Positions 25,483 to 37,551 of a stretch of DNA of 64,000 nt are shown here, piece after piece. Location: the NCBI GenBank assembly GCA_013397695.1, contig VYZI01000393.1, forward strand, positions 504,267 through 568,266, written 5' to 3'. The notes beneath the pieces are model-generated. The model searched no databases. It was given only the letters and a program-made list of their open reading frames with translations, and was not told where the DNA came from. Made by a program: the position numbers and the translations under genes. Source of the stretch: Centropus unirufus. Taxonomy: Eukaryota; Chordata; Aves; Cuculiformes; Centropidae. Each line of letters begins with the position of its first letter. Position 1 is the stretch's first letter.

Positions 25483-28400
25483 ACTTGGGTCCAAAATACA
25501 TTATGAATCATTTTGGTGGTTTGAGTTCAGGATGCAGAGTAAGTTATTCCAAAAATAATAGTAGCCAAATGTCATTCCCTCCAAACATTTGTGTAATATC
25601 TATTTATCTGCGGGCAGATGACTGCTATGTATAATCAGAGGCAGACTTTTGTCAAATTGAGACTAAGTAAACACAGCTGAACACAAGCAAGTTGGACTAC
25701 AACTTTTTTTTTAGTTCTGCCAGCACTGTCATGACCTTGAAAATGAGTGTTTCTTCAGAGCAATCTGCTTTCAATATGCAAGAGTATTTAGTGTTTCAAA
25801 TTAACAAGTGTTGATTGAAAATTTGTGCTGCTTAATATTTTTTTTTGTCCAAATAAATAAAAAGTGTGTATTTGCCTAAAGGGGCGAAGGCCAATGCCTT
25901 TTTTTAAAAAAAAAACGTATTATGCAGGTAAACTTATCCTTTAGGCAGTAGATTATATACTACTACATATCTAGATGCTGTTTTCATCGCTCCTGAAAAC
26001 TCAGTACTTCATTTATAAATTCTGCCTATTTTCCTAAAACTTAGCGTCCTACTGAATGTTTTCTACAGATCCTATTTCTCCAGACATAAAAAGAAATTAG
26101 TCTGATTTTATTGATAAACAACAGTGCAACTTAAACCTTAGTTCTAATATGGGAATTTGTTCCCTTTACATTGGTTCAACAGAAAACATTTTGCTCTCTT
26201 GATTTTAAAGGCCACAACATTTGGCATCTCAGGGAGGCTTTGGATAGAATTCAAGTAGGAATCTTGCTCAAAAATTTGTCTTATCTTTCAGTGATTACAG
26301 GGAGTGAGTCTCATCCATGGCAAATATCTCTTGTTTCAAGGTACTTCTTCCAAAGGCATATTTTTTTCATTTAAAGTGCTGTATATGAACCGGCTTACAC
26401 ACCAAATTCAGGGGTAAGGACACATGAGCATAGCATTGTGGCCAGAGGAAACTGCCCCAAAGTCCTTGTGCCATGTACTCACAAGTCATACTTCCCAATC
26501 TGCCTTTTTGGGGGGCAGCAATTTCAGTTTTCTAACCGATTCTTACAATAGAAGAATAGCAACAATAGTTCAATGCTGGCAGCCAAGCATACACAGCGCC
26601 TTGTACTTGATGGGTTGCTACAGCGTAGCTTTGACTTTGCAAGCCAAGGACCATTCCAGAAGGTAATCTTGGATGTTTTTTGTGAGGATCGCAGCAGAAG
26701 TCTTCTTGCTTCAGTTTTTTCTATCATAGTAGGGAAACTAAAATGAGGATGCAGTTGGAAATGGGGAGGAGGTGGCAGAGGAGGAAGATGATAGAAAAGA
26801 GGATGACGTGGCTGAGAAGCGATTTGAGAATTACAAACAGCGTGTGTGCCCATACATTCCTGTATGTTCCTATACTTTGTTCTCTGTACCAAAATGCAGA
26901 TTTCAGAAACAAAGCTGGAGATGCTGCTCCCAGGCCTGGCTGAGCAACGCAGCTTCTTAACATTAACCAAAATCATCTGGAAAAAGCTTTGAGGCCAGGG
27001 TTTTTGGACACTTTGTTGTTTCCTCCAGGCAGCTCCTCTTTGGGGACTAAGCAGATGCTCCTGCTTCTATTTCTGGGATTTCTGCTTCACCACAAAGGCT
27101 AATGAGGCTGGTAAAAATGAAAATAAAACCAGATATGCCAGGTGTCATGTAAGCACATGGAATGGGCCCTGGGATGTTTGGAGGGTGCAAAACAGATACT
27201 AATTGCAAAGCTTAGAACCATCAAGTAGGACTGGGCTTCTATAGTTATAACAGCCAGCTGTGTTTGGAATGTGAGAGGAAGGGGAGAGCCTCGGTGCACA
27301 CAGGGTCTATGGGTGGTTGGCAGCCTTCAGAGTGTATTGAGCAGCCCTTCGGATGCTCCTGCCTGAGGTGGAAGTTGCCTCGGAACTGCTATCAAGGGGA
27401 AATTTTTAAAATATTTGCTTAACCTTGAGTTGCAGTTGGAGTGGGTGATGTACGCCAGGGCTAGCTGAGTCCTGCCTATGGGTGAACCACTTTCTCAGCA
27501 ATGCTCCGAGGGGCTGGTTTTGCCAACACCTTGCTGGTTTGTTCATCTAAAATAAAATGGATGGTGGCAGCCAACTGGGTGCATTTGGCGAGTGCTTTGT
27601 GTGCCCTGATGAATCTATACCCTCAAATACAGTGTTTGCTGGTGGTTGCCTGCTGTGGCAGGAGGAGAGTGGTGAGGAAAGCCGGCATTGTCCATGCCTG
27701 GCATTTGCTGCATCTGCTTTGCAGACCTTCTGCAGGTCTCCATAAACTTCACAAATGGTGATGATGTATAGGCTAGAGCTCTACAATAAAGCTTTGGCTC
27801 ATAGGCAAAAGTAAAAATTCTTGCAAAATGAAAGAAAAGGCTTTTATTGTTTTAAAAGTGGAAACAGAAGTACTACTAATAATAGCAGCGAGTTAATTAG
27901 AGAACATTTCAGTTCACAGAGCTTAAAGCCTTTGTGTCGTAGCTGCCTGGATTGAGTGGCTGCTCAGAGTCTTCTCATCCTTATTCCAAAGGCTCAACGC
28001 CTAGAGTTAGACTGTGTTGGAGGGATCAAAGGATCCCTCTTGTTTTCACCGTAGTTATTCCCTAAAAAAAATTTTATATCTGGAATCATGGCTTCCTGTC
28101 TCATTGCTTTTCTCAACGGAAGTGGAAATTCAGGATCTTATAATGATTCTAGAAAGGGAGATGAGGATACAAATACAAGATTGTTGTAGATGCTACTGCT
28201 TACCCATAGGAAAACATCTAAGTAGGTCATGGAAGAGACAGACACAAATTACAGAAATGTGAGTTACTCTAAGATAAATTTAATGTAGTTGCTCCTTGAG
28301 CAAAAATTCCTCCGTGATTTCCATCTGCATCAGTGTGAGAAATTACATTCTGTGAATGGAAGTGTTTTCCGTATTTTTCTACATATGTATGTAGCCCAAT

Positions 28401-28766
28401 TTCCCACGATTGCAGACCCTGCTGAGTGAAAATTTATTTTTTTTTTCGATTTATGGTAAGAGCAGGGAAGACTGGTTATTTATACATTCTGATCAAGCTT
28501 TTGAGTTGTTTTTGACCTACAGATGTTTCAAAGTATTCAAAATTCACATTTTTGGAAGTGTGTCAGCTGATTTAGCCATAAATATAATATGGCTTTACCA
28601 TAAACATGTTTATGTGTTTTAAGTCTGATACAGCAAACTGTTGCAGGAGAACATTTCCTAATAGATATCTGTGGACTTCCTGGAAAGATAAAATAAGATG
28701 TTATCACCTTCTGCACCTGTCTTCTAAGTTTTTTAAACACCCTATTTCTGCACCAACCTGGCATTT

Positions 28767-29630
28767 TCATAGAATCATAGAATGGTTTTGGTTCAAAGGG
28801 ACCTTAAAGATCTCCTAGTTCTAACCACCCTGCCTTGGGCAGGGACACCTCAACCTAGATCGGGCTGCTCAAGGCCCCATCCTGCCTGTCCTTCAACACC
28901 TGCAAAGAGGGGGCACCACAGCTTCCCTGGGCAAACTGTTCCAGTGGCTCACCACCTTCATCATGAGGCAGTACTTCCTAATGTCTAATTTAAATCTTCC
29001 CTGTTCTAATCTAAAGCTATTCCCCCTCGTCCTGTTACTCTATACTCTTGTAAAAAAACGTCCCTTCCCAGCTTTCTTGTAGCCCTTTCAGGTACTGGAA
29101 GGCTGCGATCAGGTCTCCCTGGAGCCTTCTCTTCTCCAGGATGAACAACCCCTACTTTCTCAGCCTGTTCTTATAGCAGAGATGCTCCACCCTCTGATTA
29201 TCTTCATGGCCCTCCTCTGGAACCATTCTAACAGTTCCCTGTCCTTCTTATGTTGGGCATTCCAGAACTAGACACAGTATTCCAGGTGGGTTCTCATGAG
29301 AGTGGAACAGAAGGGGAGAATCGCCTCCCTCGACCCGTTGGCCATAATTCTTTTGATTCAGCCCAGGATATGGTTGGCCTTCTGGACTGTGAGCGTGCAT
29401 TGCTGATTCATGTCAAACTTCTCATCAATTCACACCCCCGAGTCTTTCTCTGCAGGGCTGCTCTCAATCACATCAACCCCAGCCTTTATTGAAACTGTGG
29501 ATTGCCCCAACCCAGATGTAGGACCTTGCACTTGGCCTTGTTGAAACCTCCTGAGGATCACACAGGTCCACTTCTCCAGTTTGTCCAGGTCCCTCTGGAT
29601 GACATCCTGTCCTTGTGGTGTGACAACCGT
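28767..29630 (-). mobile_element. CR1 LINE, 5'-truncated 3' end with ORF2 remnant
   Basis: On the minus strand this is the 3' part of a chicken-repeat-1 non-LTR retrotransposon. The 3' end is at 28767, where the plus strand reads TCATAGAATCATAGAATGG, the reverse complement of the short tandem tail typical of avian CR1. The rest of the 3' region follows. At the inner end (29430-29633) the minus strand still encodes the ORF2 pattern IQRDLDKLEKW...VIESSPAEKD, part of the polymerase-protein C-terminal region. The frame is then lost and only about 0.86 kb of the element is present, so the copy is dead. It sits antisense to MKX in the giant intron. Family assignment is from recalled CR1 sequence; the subfamily is not assigned. 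Confidence 0.95.
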
Positions 29631-30319
29631 CACAAAGAGAAAAAAAATGTTTAAACAGTCATCACCTCATTTGAGAGAAATTTTTTACAAGGTGCTGCTT
29701 TAGATAACATGGTCTTTAATCCTGGATGCTGTGCAATTAGATTTTAGAATAGGCTATTGACTTTAACCACTATTAGATCATGTCCACTGCTGTGAGCTGG
29801 GCCACACTTCTCAAGGTAATCAGTGCCTTTTGGGGAGTCATATGTTTAATAGTGCTGGATAATACGGTTTTCCCCTGTGGTAATAATACATTGTGCCTTA
29901 TTAATTTGTCTTTTTATTAGTGGAAAGGCGTGGATTAATTTTTATCGCTCATTATCTAAAAGATAGGTGTTATTACTGTCAGAATTTTTATTGCTACTAT
30001 TTTGGTGTAGTTGCCATAATGTTTATGCATGGTTTCCAGTGGTCAGTGCAGCTTTTTCAGGTGAGGGCAGTTTGAAATGATCTCAGAGAACTGGCATCTT
30101 CACTCAGAGAAACAGTCTGGGCAAATTGCCCAGGGTTAGGATACTCTCTATTTGAAAGCAAATTTGTTTGGCTTGAAATATTGTGGCTTAGGGTCCTGTA
30201 CAGCTCAGCAATTACATCTCTGAACTGCTCTTCCTGGGTGAATGGCAGAGGATTTGAATACATCTCATCATTATGCAGCATGTCCTACGGTTAACAGAGC
30301 CAAACGGAACACTAATAAT

Positions 30320-30337
30320 CTCCACGGCACCGTGGAG
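30320..30337. repeat. Short perfect palindrome (8-bp arms)
   Basis: CTCCACGG, CA, CCGTGGAG: exact 8-bp arms around a 2-bp centre, with a CpG in each arm. It lies about 700 bp from the CR1 fragment in the giant intron. Confidence 0.8.
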
Positions 30338-32096
30338 CAAGTTTTCCAGAGGCCCCAAAATTCATTAAATTCTGCCTCACTGAGAACTGCAAGCATCAAG
30401 GTCAGGATGAGCTAGTAAGCCATGTCTCTCCACAGAAATCTTTTGCTGTGATACAGGTTCAGTAATGTTGCGCGGCGTTGCTGTCACAGCTCAGGCAGGG
30501 TGCTATGCCACGTGGATACACGATGCCCCATTACGTGGTGCAAAGTTACTGCGGCATGCCTCACGTCTGAGGCCCCAAATGCCGAGAAGTCTGAATCCAG
30601 GCCTGTGTTGTTACCAGCTGAGATGCTTCCCTGCTGGTTTCTTGAAAATCGCTGTCTCCAAAAGCAGCACTGTCTGTTGAATAACAAACCCCTTCACATT
30701 CAGACTTTTCAGGTTTGGGAACAGAGCCAACATTCTTGAAGAATGATTTAGTAGCCAATAAACATCTGCAAAGTCTGTAAGACTGTCAGAAGCAGTAATA
30801 TTGAAAGTAAAGATCGTATCAGTAGCAATTCCCCTGCCCTGACAAGGCATTGAGTGCAAATATTTGTTCAGTCATCCTTGCTCTCATTCCCTTTATCACA
30901 AACAGTTTCACATGTTTGGCCAAAAGAGCACTTCCATCTTCTTCCACAAAGCTGTTCACATCCAAGGCCTTTGCGATGTTAAATGCTGGCCCACTACTGT
31001 TTCAGGACCTCCCACACGTGCTCCTTTGGAGTGCAGGAGCCTCATCTGTCTTATGCAAAGACTCCACTGTGAAGGGCACTTACAACTTTCCTTTAGTGAG
31101 CATCTACAGTGTTAAGGTTTTTCTTCTCCTTGAGGATTCAAGCTCGTTCTGGCTCAGTGACTGGCAGTCACTACACCAATCTCCGTGATTGTCAGGGTAG
31201 TTTTTAATTTCTCCTAAGTATGATTCTCTTGCAGAGTCATTGAAATTGCACCACACTAGAACTCAAACCATTTCTAAACACAAGATGGTGTCTGGAGAAG
31301 AAGGAGGTATTTCTGCTTCTTTAAAACCTCTTGACAAATGGATACAACTTCCTGAATCGTTCTGCACACACAAATCCTCTGCTCCAAGAGCTTTGCCCTT
31401 TTTGCGTGGTTTGCTCTGCTGCCTCTCGCTTGCTTGACGAATAAGAAAACTGAAAACAGAGCCCTTCTTGAGATACCTCCCTGTTTACTAGAATCTCTGA
31501 GGGCCTGTTCAGAAGGTGTCTGGGAATATTTAGGTTTGGTAAGAAATTCTGTAATGGAAATAATAACAGTGTAGGCTGTGGTGAGCAGGCGTCCAAAGAC
31601 TGAAGTAGCTTCATAAGGGGAAGCAAAGGCAGCAGAACTAAAAACTTGACTCAAAAAATGCAATCAAACACTAAAATAATTTTCGTGCAACTAGAGGTGA
31701 AAATAATCTATGTGCAGCTATTGGCCCTACAATTCACTTAACAGTGTTTCCTTCCGCTGGTTATTTTGCATACAGTTAGAGAGGTGTGTGACTACAGCTT
31801 TCTAGATAGGTTCCTGTAATTCCTCAGGATGAGACTAAAGAGGTTCCCATCACATTTTATAACTAAATGTGGAAAGAGATACTTTTGTCATGTATGTGAA
31901 CTAAGCCAGTTTGAAAGAAGCTTAAAAACCCAGCTCACATCCTCATGGAGTGTTCAATGGCAAAGGACTAACATGAACTCAGCTAGGCACCTCTGTGGAT
32001 GGGATCATTAATTTCATGATGTGCTGTTCTGTGCCGTTTGATACACTCCATCTGGTCCTTCACAAACTTTATTATAAAGTTGCTTTCGTAAGGCAT

Positions 32097-32141
32097 CTTT
32101 ACGATTTCACAAATGGGGAACTGAGGCACCGAACAGTTACA
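32097..32141 (-). repeat. Possible ancient MIR-like SINE core remnant
   Basis: The plus strand carries CACAAATGGGGAACTGAGGC and flanks, resembling the reverse complement of the MIR segment that reads GCCTCAGTTTCC...CATCTGTAAAATG. Only about 45 bp look similar and the flanks have diverged, so chance similarity or another ancient SINE or L2 remnant is possible. Confidence 0.3.
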
Positions 32142-35100
32142 GTTTCCAGTCATTTTCGATAGCCAAGACCACATGGATGCTCATGATTTCATGGCTCTTT
32201 ATACATTCAAAGCACAGCTCTCGTTGACCTCATTCACACTTGGGAGTGCTGAGCGCTGATGAAGATGAGAGCCCAGGCTCTTGACTTGGAGTCCAGAGAC
32301 TGTGGAATGTACTGTGGCATCTGTGCAAAGGTTGGTCTTATCAAGCCCAGCACAAACCTGTAGCACAAGCCAAGAGGCTATCAATCACTAACATGATTTA
32401 TTTGATGGTGTTAATTCTTTCTGACTGTCTTTTATCTTCTCGTGATCCCCTCCTGGAACAGCCTTGGAGCTGCTGAACCGTGATGCTGAGGTTATGTAGG
32501 GAGAGGTCTCATCTACTGCTCCAGGTTCAGCCGCAGAGCAAATCCATTCTGCATCTCTGGGGAGGTGGTGACCGTAGAAAATACCATGCGTGACTGTACT
32601 GCTGTATCTCACAGTATGCTTTGTGGGAAGGCAGACTTCTTACCCATTCCCATTTTTATGCACACATAATATAGAAGCAGATACAGATATGTATATGTAT
32701 TCATATGTCGGTATCTCCTTATAAATAATTCTTTAAATTTCATATATAGTTCCTTAATTTGTAGGATCTGTTGTGCAGCGACTGTCTGGACCTACCAGTA
32801 GGTTCTTTTGCAACTTGCAGCCTTTTGGCTCTCTGGCTGTTGGAGCACTGTATGTGCTTATGCACTTCCTAACAAGCTGCTTGAATTTTTATGCTTGTCA
32901 TTGCACAGAGAGCAATAAGTTGGGATATAACTTATGTACCTGGTGTTTAGTATTTGGATATAAGTATTGTGCACATCCCAGTACCCCATGAAGGGAATGG
33001 ATGCAGCTATGTTTAAAAAGATCCTATTTGTCGGTCTTTTCTCTATATTACAGGCGAGTGAAAGAAACGGTGAACTTCCTCTCCCTGACAGATTTAGCCA
33101 TTCTTTACTTCATGCTGCTGGCTAAACACACCCTGGAAATCAGTTCTGGCATTCACTTAGAAGTTCCTCCACTTGCCTGAAAATACACCACCTTGTAATT
33201 TAAATTGCCTTTGAGCAGCATATGCCAAGTCTGAGCCACTTGGCTCCCAGGGGCAGGAGAGGAACTGGCTCCTGCAAGTGGGGCTACAGAAACTGGGGGC
33301 ACTTTTCTCCGAATTCTGCAGGAGGCTTCTGAAAATATCCTATGTGCACACATTCATATCATAACGTTATACCGCATGTGTAGGGTCTGCTCCCAAACCC
33401 ACAGCCAACTAGCATAACAAAATCAGATTTTACTGCTGTAGTGTCAGCCTAGGGTTGAAATATGGCTTTGAAACCCTCCCTTTTGCCCTGCTTTTTTAAT
33501 GAAAAACAATCGGTCTGGAGTGTAATAGTGCTTACCCTGGCTGCATTTGGCTTAAGCTTTTTACTTTTAAAGCTTTATTTTAGGCTTTAAGAGCTCCCAA
33601 TTAAACTTCTTAGATCCAGAGTGAAAGCCTGAACGTGCCTGCTTGCACAAGAGTGGAGTGCCTGGGTGGGAAAAGGATTTTTTTGTATTAAAAATAAAGA
33701 AAATGAATGCAGTGATATATTTTCTCATTTCATACTCCTTACTCTTCTTTTTTCTAATGAATCTTCGTCATTTTTTCATTTCTTTTTTGTTACATTTCCC
33801 ATGCCTGTTCCTTTGTTTCTTTCTTTTCCCTCTTTTCCTTTCTCCTCTTTTCTCTATTTCACCCTCCCCCTTCCCTGCTGCCTAAGTTGGTGTTCACTAT
33901 TAACCCGTAACAGTTTGCAATAGGTGGGCCAACTAATTCGTCCTTCCAGTCAGCACAGCACATGCTGTAAATCCCTTTCTAAATAACACCAAAAAAAATG
34001 AAGCCTAGGTCAGATATTTGTTTATCCATTATGAAATGCATGTGGGAGACTATCACCAAGGAATCTGACAACATTACACTATCAATTACGTGCCAGCTCA
34101 ATGAGGAAAGATTTTATTTCAGTCAGCTTTGCAGTAAACTTGAAAAGAACATAATACCACATAACCGTCAGTTCGTTAACAACTTGCCTCCAACCCCACA
34201 CAGCCCCAGCTCCCATTATAAGCTCTGCTGAAGTCTGGCTAAGAAAACAAATCTCACACAGTGTCCTGCATCTCACCAAGGAGAACACACTGTGACTGGT
34301 CAGGGGAAATTTAGAGCCAGCCATGACAGCCCAAACAATGAAGTGATTTACATTAGGTTCGTATCTAGTTTGCTAACTCATAAATTCTTACATGCAGGTG
34401 CGTAGCCCAAGACTGCAAGGCCATTTGCACCATGCCTACTATTATGTGGGGCTTTCAGTGCTCTTATTAATGCAAGTGTTATGATAGACCTGCAAACTCA
34501 ATTCTCTTTTATGGTTTATAAAATATACCTATCCCAGTCTCTGTGGGCATGTAGACTCATTTTATAAAATCATACATATTAAAATGTAACGAGATGCCTA
34601 ATCCCACATCAGCAGGCTTCAGGAAGCGCAGGGGAAAAAAAAAGTCTTCAAGTTCCCAGGTATTGAGGAAAACAATTTGAGTAGTATCAGTCCCTCACAG
34701 TTAAAGGTAATGTCTGATAATTTGGTGCAAGAGGCAAATTGCAAACAAATATTTCCCTCAAGTGACTTGCTCTGAGGTGTGATGGCAAAGGGATATTTCC
34801 AATATTAGCAATACTCAACCTACGGGTCTTAATAGAGGAGGTCAGACCAGGGCTAAAGCTGTCCCTGGGAAAAAAAAAAATCAGTGAGAGAAAATATTCA
34901 CTGTAGCTGTCATTGTGAACGTAAATTGTCATTATGTGGTTTGTTCATCTGAAAGGACATAACAGCTGATGACAGGTCAGTTGTTATACTTGGTGTCACT
35001 GTGAAGCCAAAGAAGTGAGGTAACGGGGTTACGAAGGTGACTTCATTACGAGCTGCTCCGTAGCCTCCTTCTGGAAGAAAGGGAGAGCAGTGCTAGGTGA

Positions 35101-37526
35101 AAGCTTTGCTGAAAAGGAGTTTTCTCTAGAGGCTGGGCCTACACCTCGTTCCTGCAAGGTTCTGACAGTTTTCCTCCTCCCACACAACAGAAGGACATGG
35201 TAATAAATCTTTGTCAGTAGAAAGCTGGTACCCCTCTGAGGCTGGACCAGCTGCAGTTGGTATCCCGTGCACTCCCAGGTTGTGCCTTGCTGTGTCTGCA
35301 GCCGCAGGCCATCTGGAACTCAAATGGGTGCTTTCATCCCTCCACTGAAAGGCTCTGCCGTACAGTCCTGCCAGCACCAGCCAAGCAGTTTCATGTGGAC
35401 CTGCTCAGTCAAGGATCTGCTCTAGGCAGGATTGGCTTCATGACAGACAAAGCTGAGCGGATCCCATGTGACGGTGGCCCAGGGTCTGCAGGAGATCAAC
35501 CACCAGGGCAGGTTTGGGGAACATTTCTATAGGAAACTCAACAGTTTGGAGTAAGGCTAATATCCCTGAGGAAACTTAGGGGGTTGCAAAAGGAAAAGAG
35601 CTTTAAGAGTTGAAGTGCCAGATCAGATAAGTCCTATGTATGCCTGGAAAACCTGTGGTAGTGTGGCTCTCCAGCTGAGCAGTATCCGTGTTGAGAAACT
35701 CATTTATCTGTTCCCATCATGCTCAAAGTGGGAGCACTGCAAGGGTAAGCCTGCAAGTGTAAGGCCAACTCCTGCTTCTTCCCATTCAAGGTGGAGAAGC
35801 TGAGGTTTGCTGTGCTTGGAATTTCCAAAAGCTGCTACAGTCTTTGCACCAAGATTAAATGACATTTCTTGTAAGAGAAAGGGGCCTGCCCTGGTGCTCT
35901 GGGCTACAATTTCCCCTTCCTTGCACTGCTGAGCAGCCTGTGCTAAGCCACCTTTCCTCCCCAGGTGTTGGTAAATGTTAGTGATGTAGTCTGATGGTTT
36001 AGTTTGGGATCCTTCAGGAGGAAAGGAGCTGTGTCAATGCAGGAGAATACAGGAATATTAACTCCAGTTAACCCAATTTTGTTGGCAAATCAGAGATCCA
36101 AAAGTCCTATGTGCCCTGAATTGAAGTTTGGAAAATACTACCGTTGAGCTGTGTGTTTGACTTACAGAAATACCTCATCTCACCATTAATTTACGCACAC
36201 ATGTAAACCTGATTTTTAATTCAGCTGCCTCAATTTATTTCCTGTTCCTCCCTCTTTTTCCCCCTCTTGCTTGTTTTGAAAATGCTGGTCAACACATGTT
36301 AAGCCAGAGTCTCCAAAACTAACATAAGAAAGTTCAGTAGAGGCAAAGAAAGAAACAGTTGAATAACATCACCAGTTTTAAAGTTAAGATAAGTTATACA
36401 GGAGACCTTTTACTGAACCAACAAATATTTTATAGTGTTCACCATTTGGAGCCAGCAGTTCTTTTTTTCCTCTCTGTTTTGAGCTGGAATAGAAGGTGTG
36501 TAATTCATCAGGAAACTGTAGATGTTTAAGCAACTTCAAGAAATATGACGGTTGTCTGGGACTGACCTACTGTGTCTTGACTTCCATGTCCTTTTTTTCC
36601 GCACTACATAATGTTCTGTACCCTTTCCTCTCTGTCTCATTCCCTCATTCACACGTTATTTCCCCTGTTGGTTTCAAGCCATCTTTGCTTTGTCAGTGTT
36701 ACCTGATAACACAAAGCAGGGTTTTAAGCCAGTTGTTGGAGCTTGGCTTGAGCTGTCTGTAACACTGAGAAGGGAAGCGATGTGGATGTTTCTTGGTCCT
36801 ATGTAAGTGATTGGTCTTTACTCTGCAGGGCGTTTAGGTGAAGTCAATTCATCACCACACAAGTGTGATATTCTTAGGTCAGAGTTCTTAGATCCAAAGA
36901 AAAAAATGCAACTGTAATTAACATTGTTTAGAATTCCCCTGAAGTAATTAAAATATATAAAAGTTATTAGTCTGGACTCTGGCAAACAGTAAGGGTTTGA
37001 ATAGTTCTGCAATATTTCAATGTGCCGTGAGCACCATATAACCAGAGAGCCTTTGTGTCTTGTAAATTCGAGTAGACATATGTGCTATGGCATTTACACT
37101 CTGTCTTTCTTCTCTGATACTGAATGCCGTATATAAAGGTTTATGTACTTAGATGTGTATCTTCTTGTGAACTCTTCGTATGTTGTTTTGACAACATTCA
37201 GCTGTAATGGCAATGCGCTGGAGATAAGTTATGCTTATGGTCTGGTTTAAGGATGGTTTCCCTGCAGGAACCCTGCGGTTTATTTTCTTTGTGTGTGTCT
37301 TTCTGATAGCAGAAGAACAAAAGAAAACAGTTTAAATATAGGAGAAATCCTGGAAAATTCTGCTCTTAAATGCTTTTGAAATGGTCAAAGCATTGCCTAG
37401 GCATGTTGTCTTTGGATTTCTGAGACTCATTTCCATGTCTGCTGAAATGGGACTGCAGGCTACCTTGCAAGAGAGCTGTCAGGATCAGCTCACAAATATT
37501 TATGAAGAAATTTCATCATGAAAAAA

Positions 37527-37551
37527 AATAATATATGCTACATATATTATT
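37527..37551. repeat. AT-rich perfect inverted repeat (11-bp arms)
   Basis: AATAATATATG and CATATATTATT flank CTA. The arms are exact reverse complements. AT-rich dyads like this arise easily by chance in AT-rich intron and may extrude as cruciforms. Confidence 0.8.

Noticed and set aside
26524..26976. 150-codon minus-strand frame
   Set aside because: It overlaps several other open frames on both strands, has no domain signature and lies within the intron.
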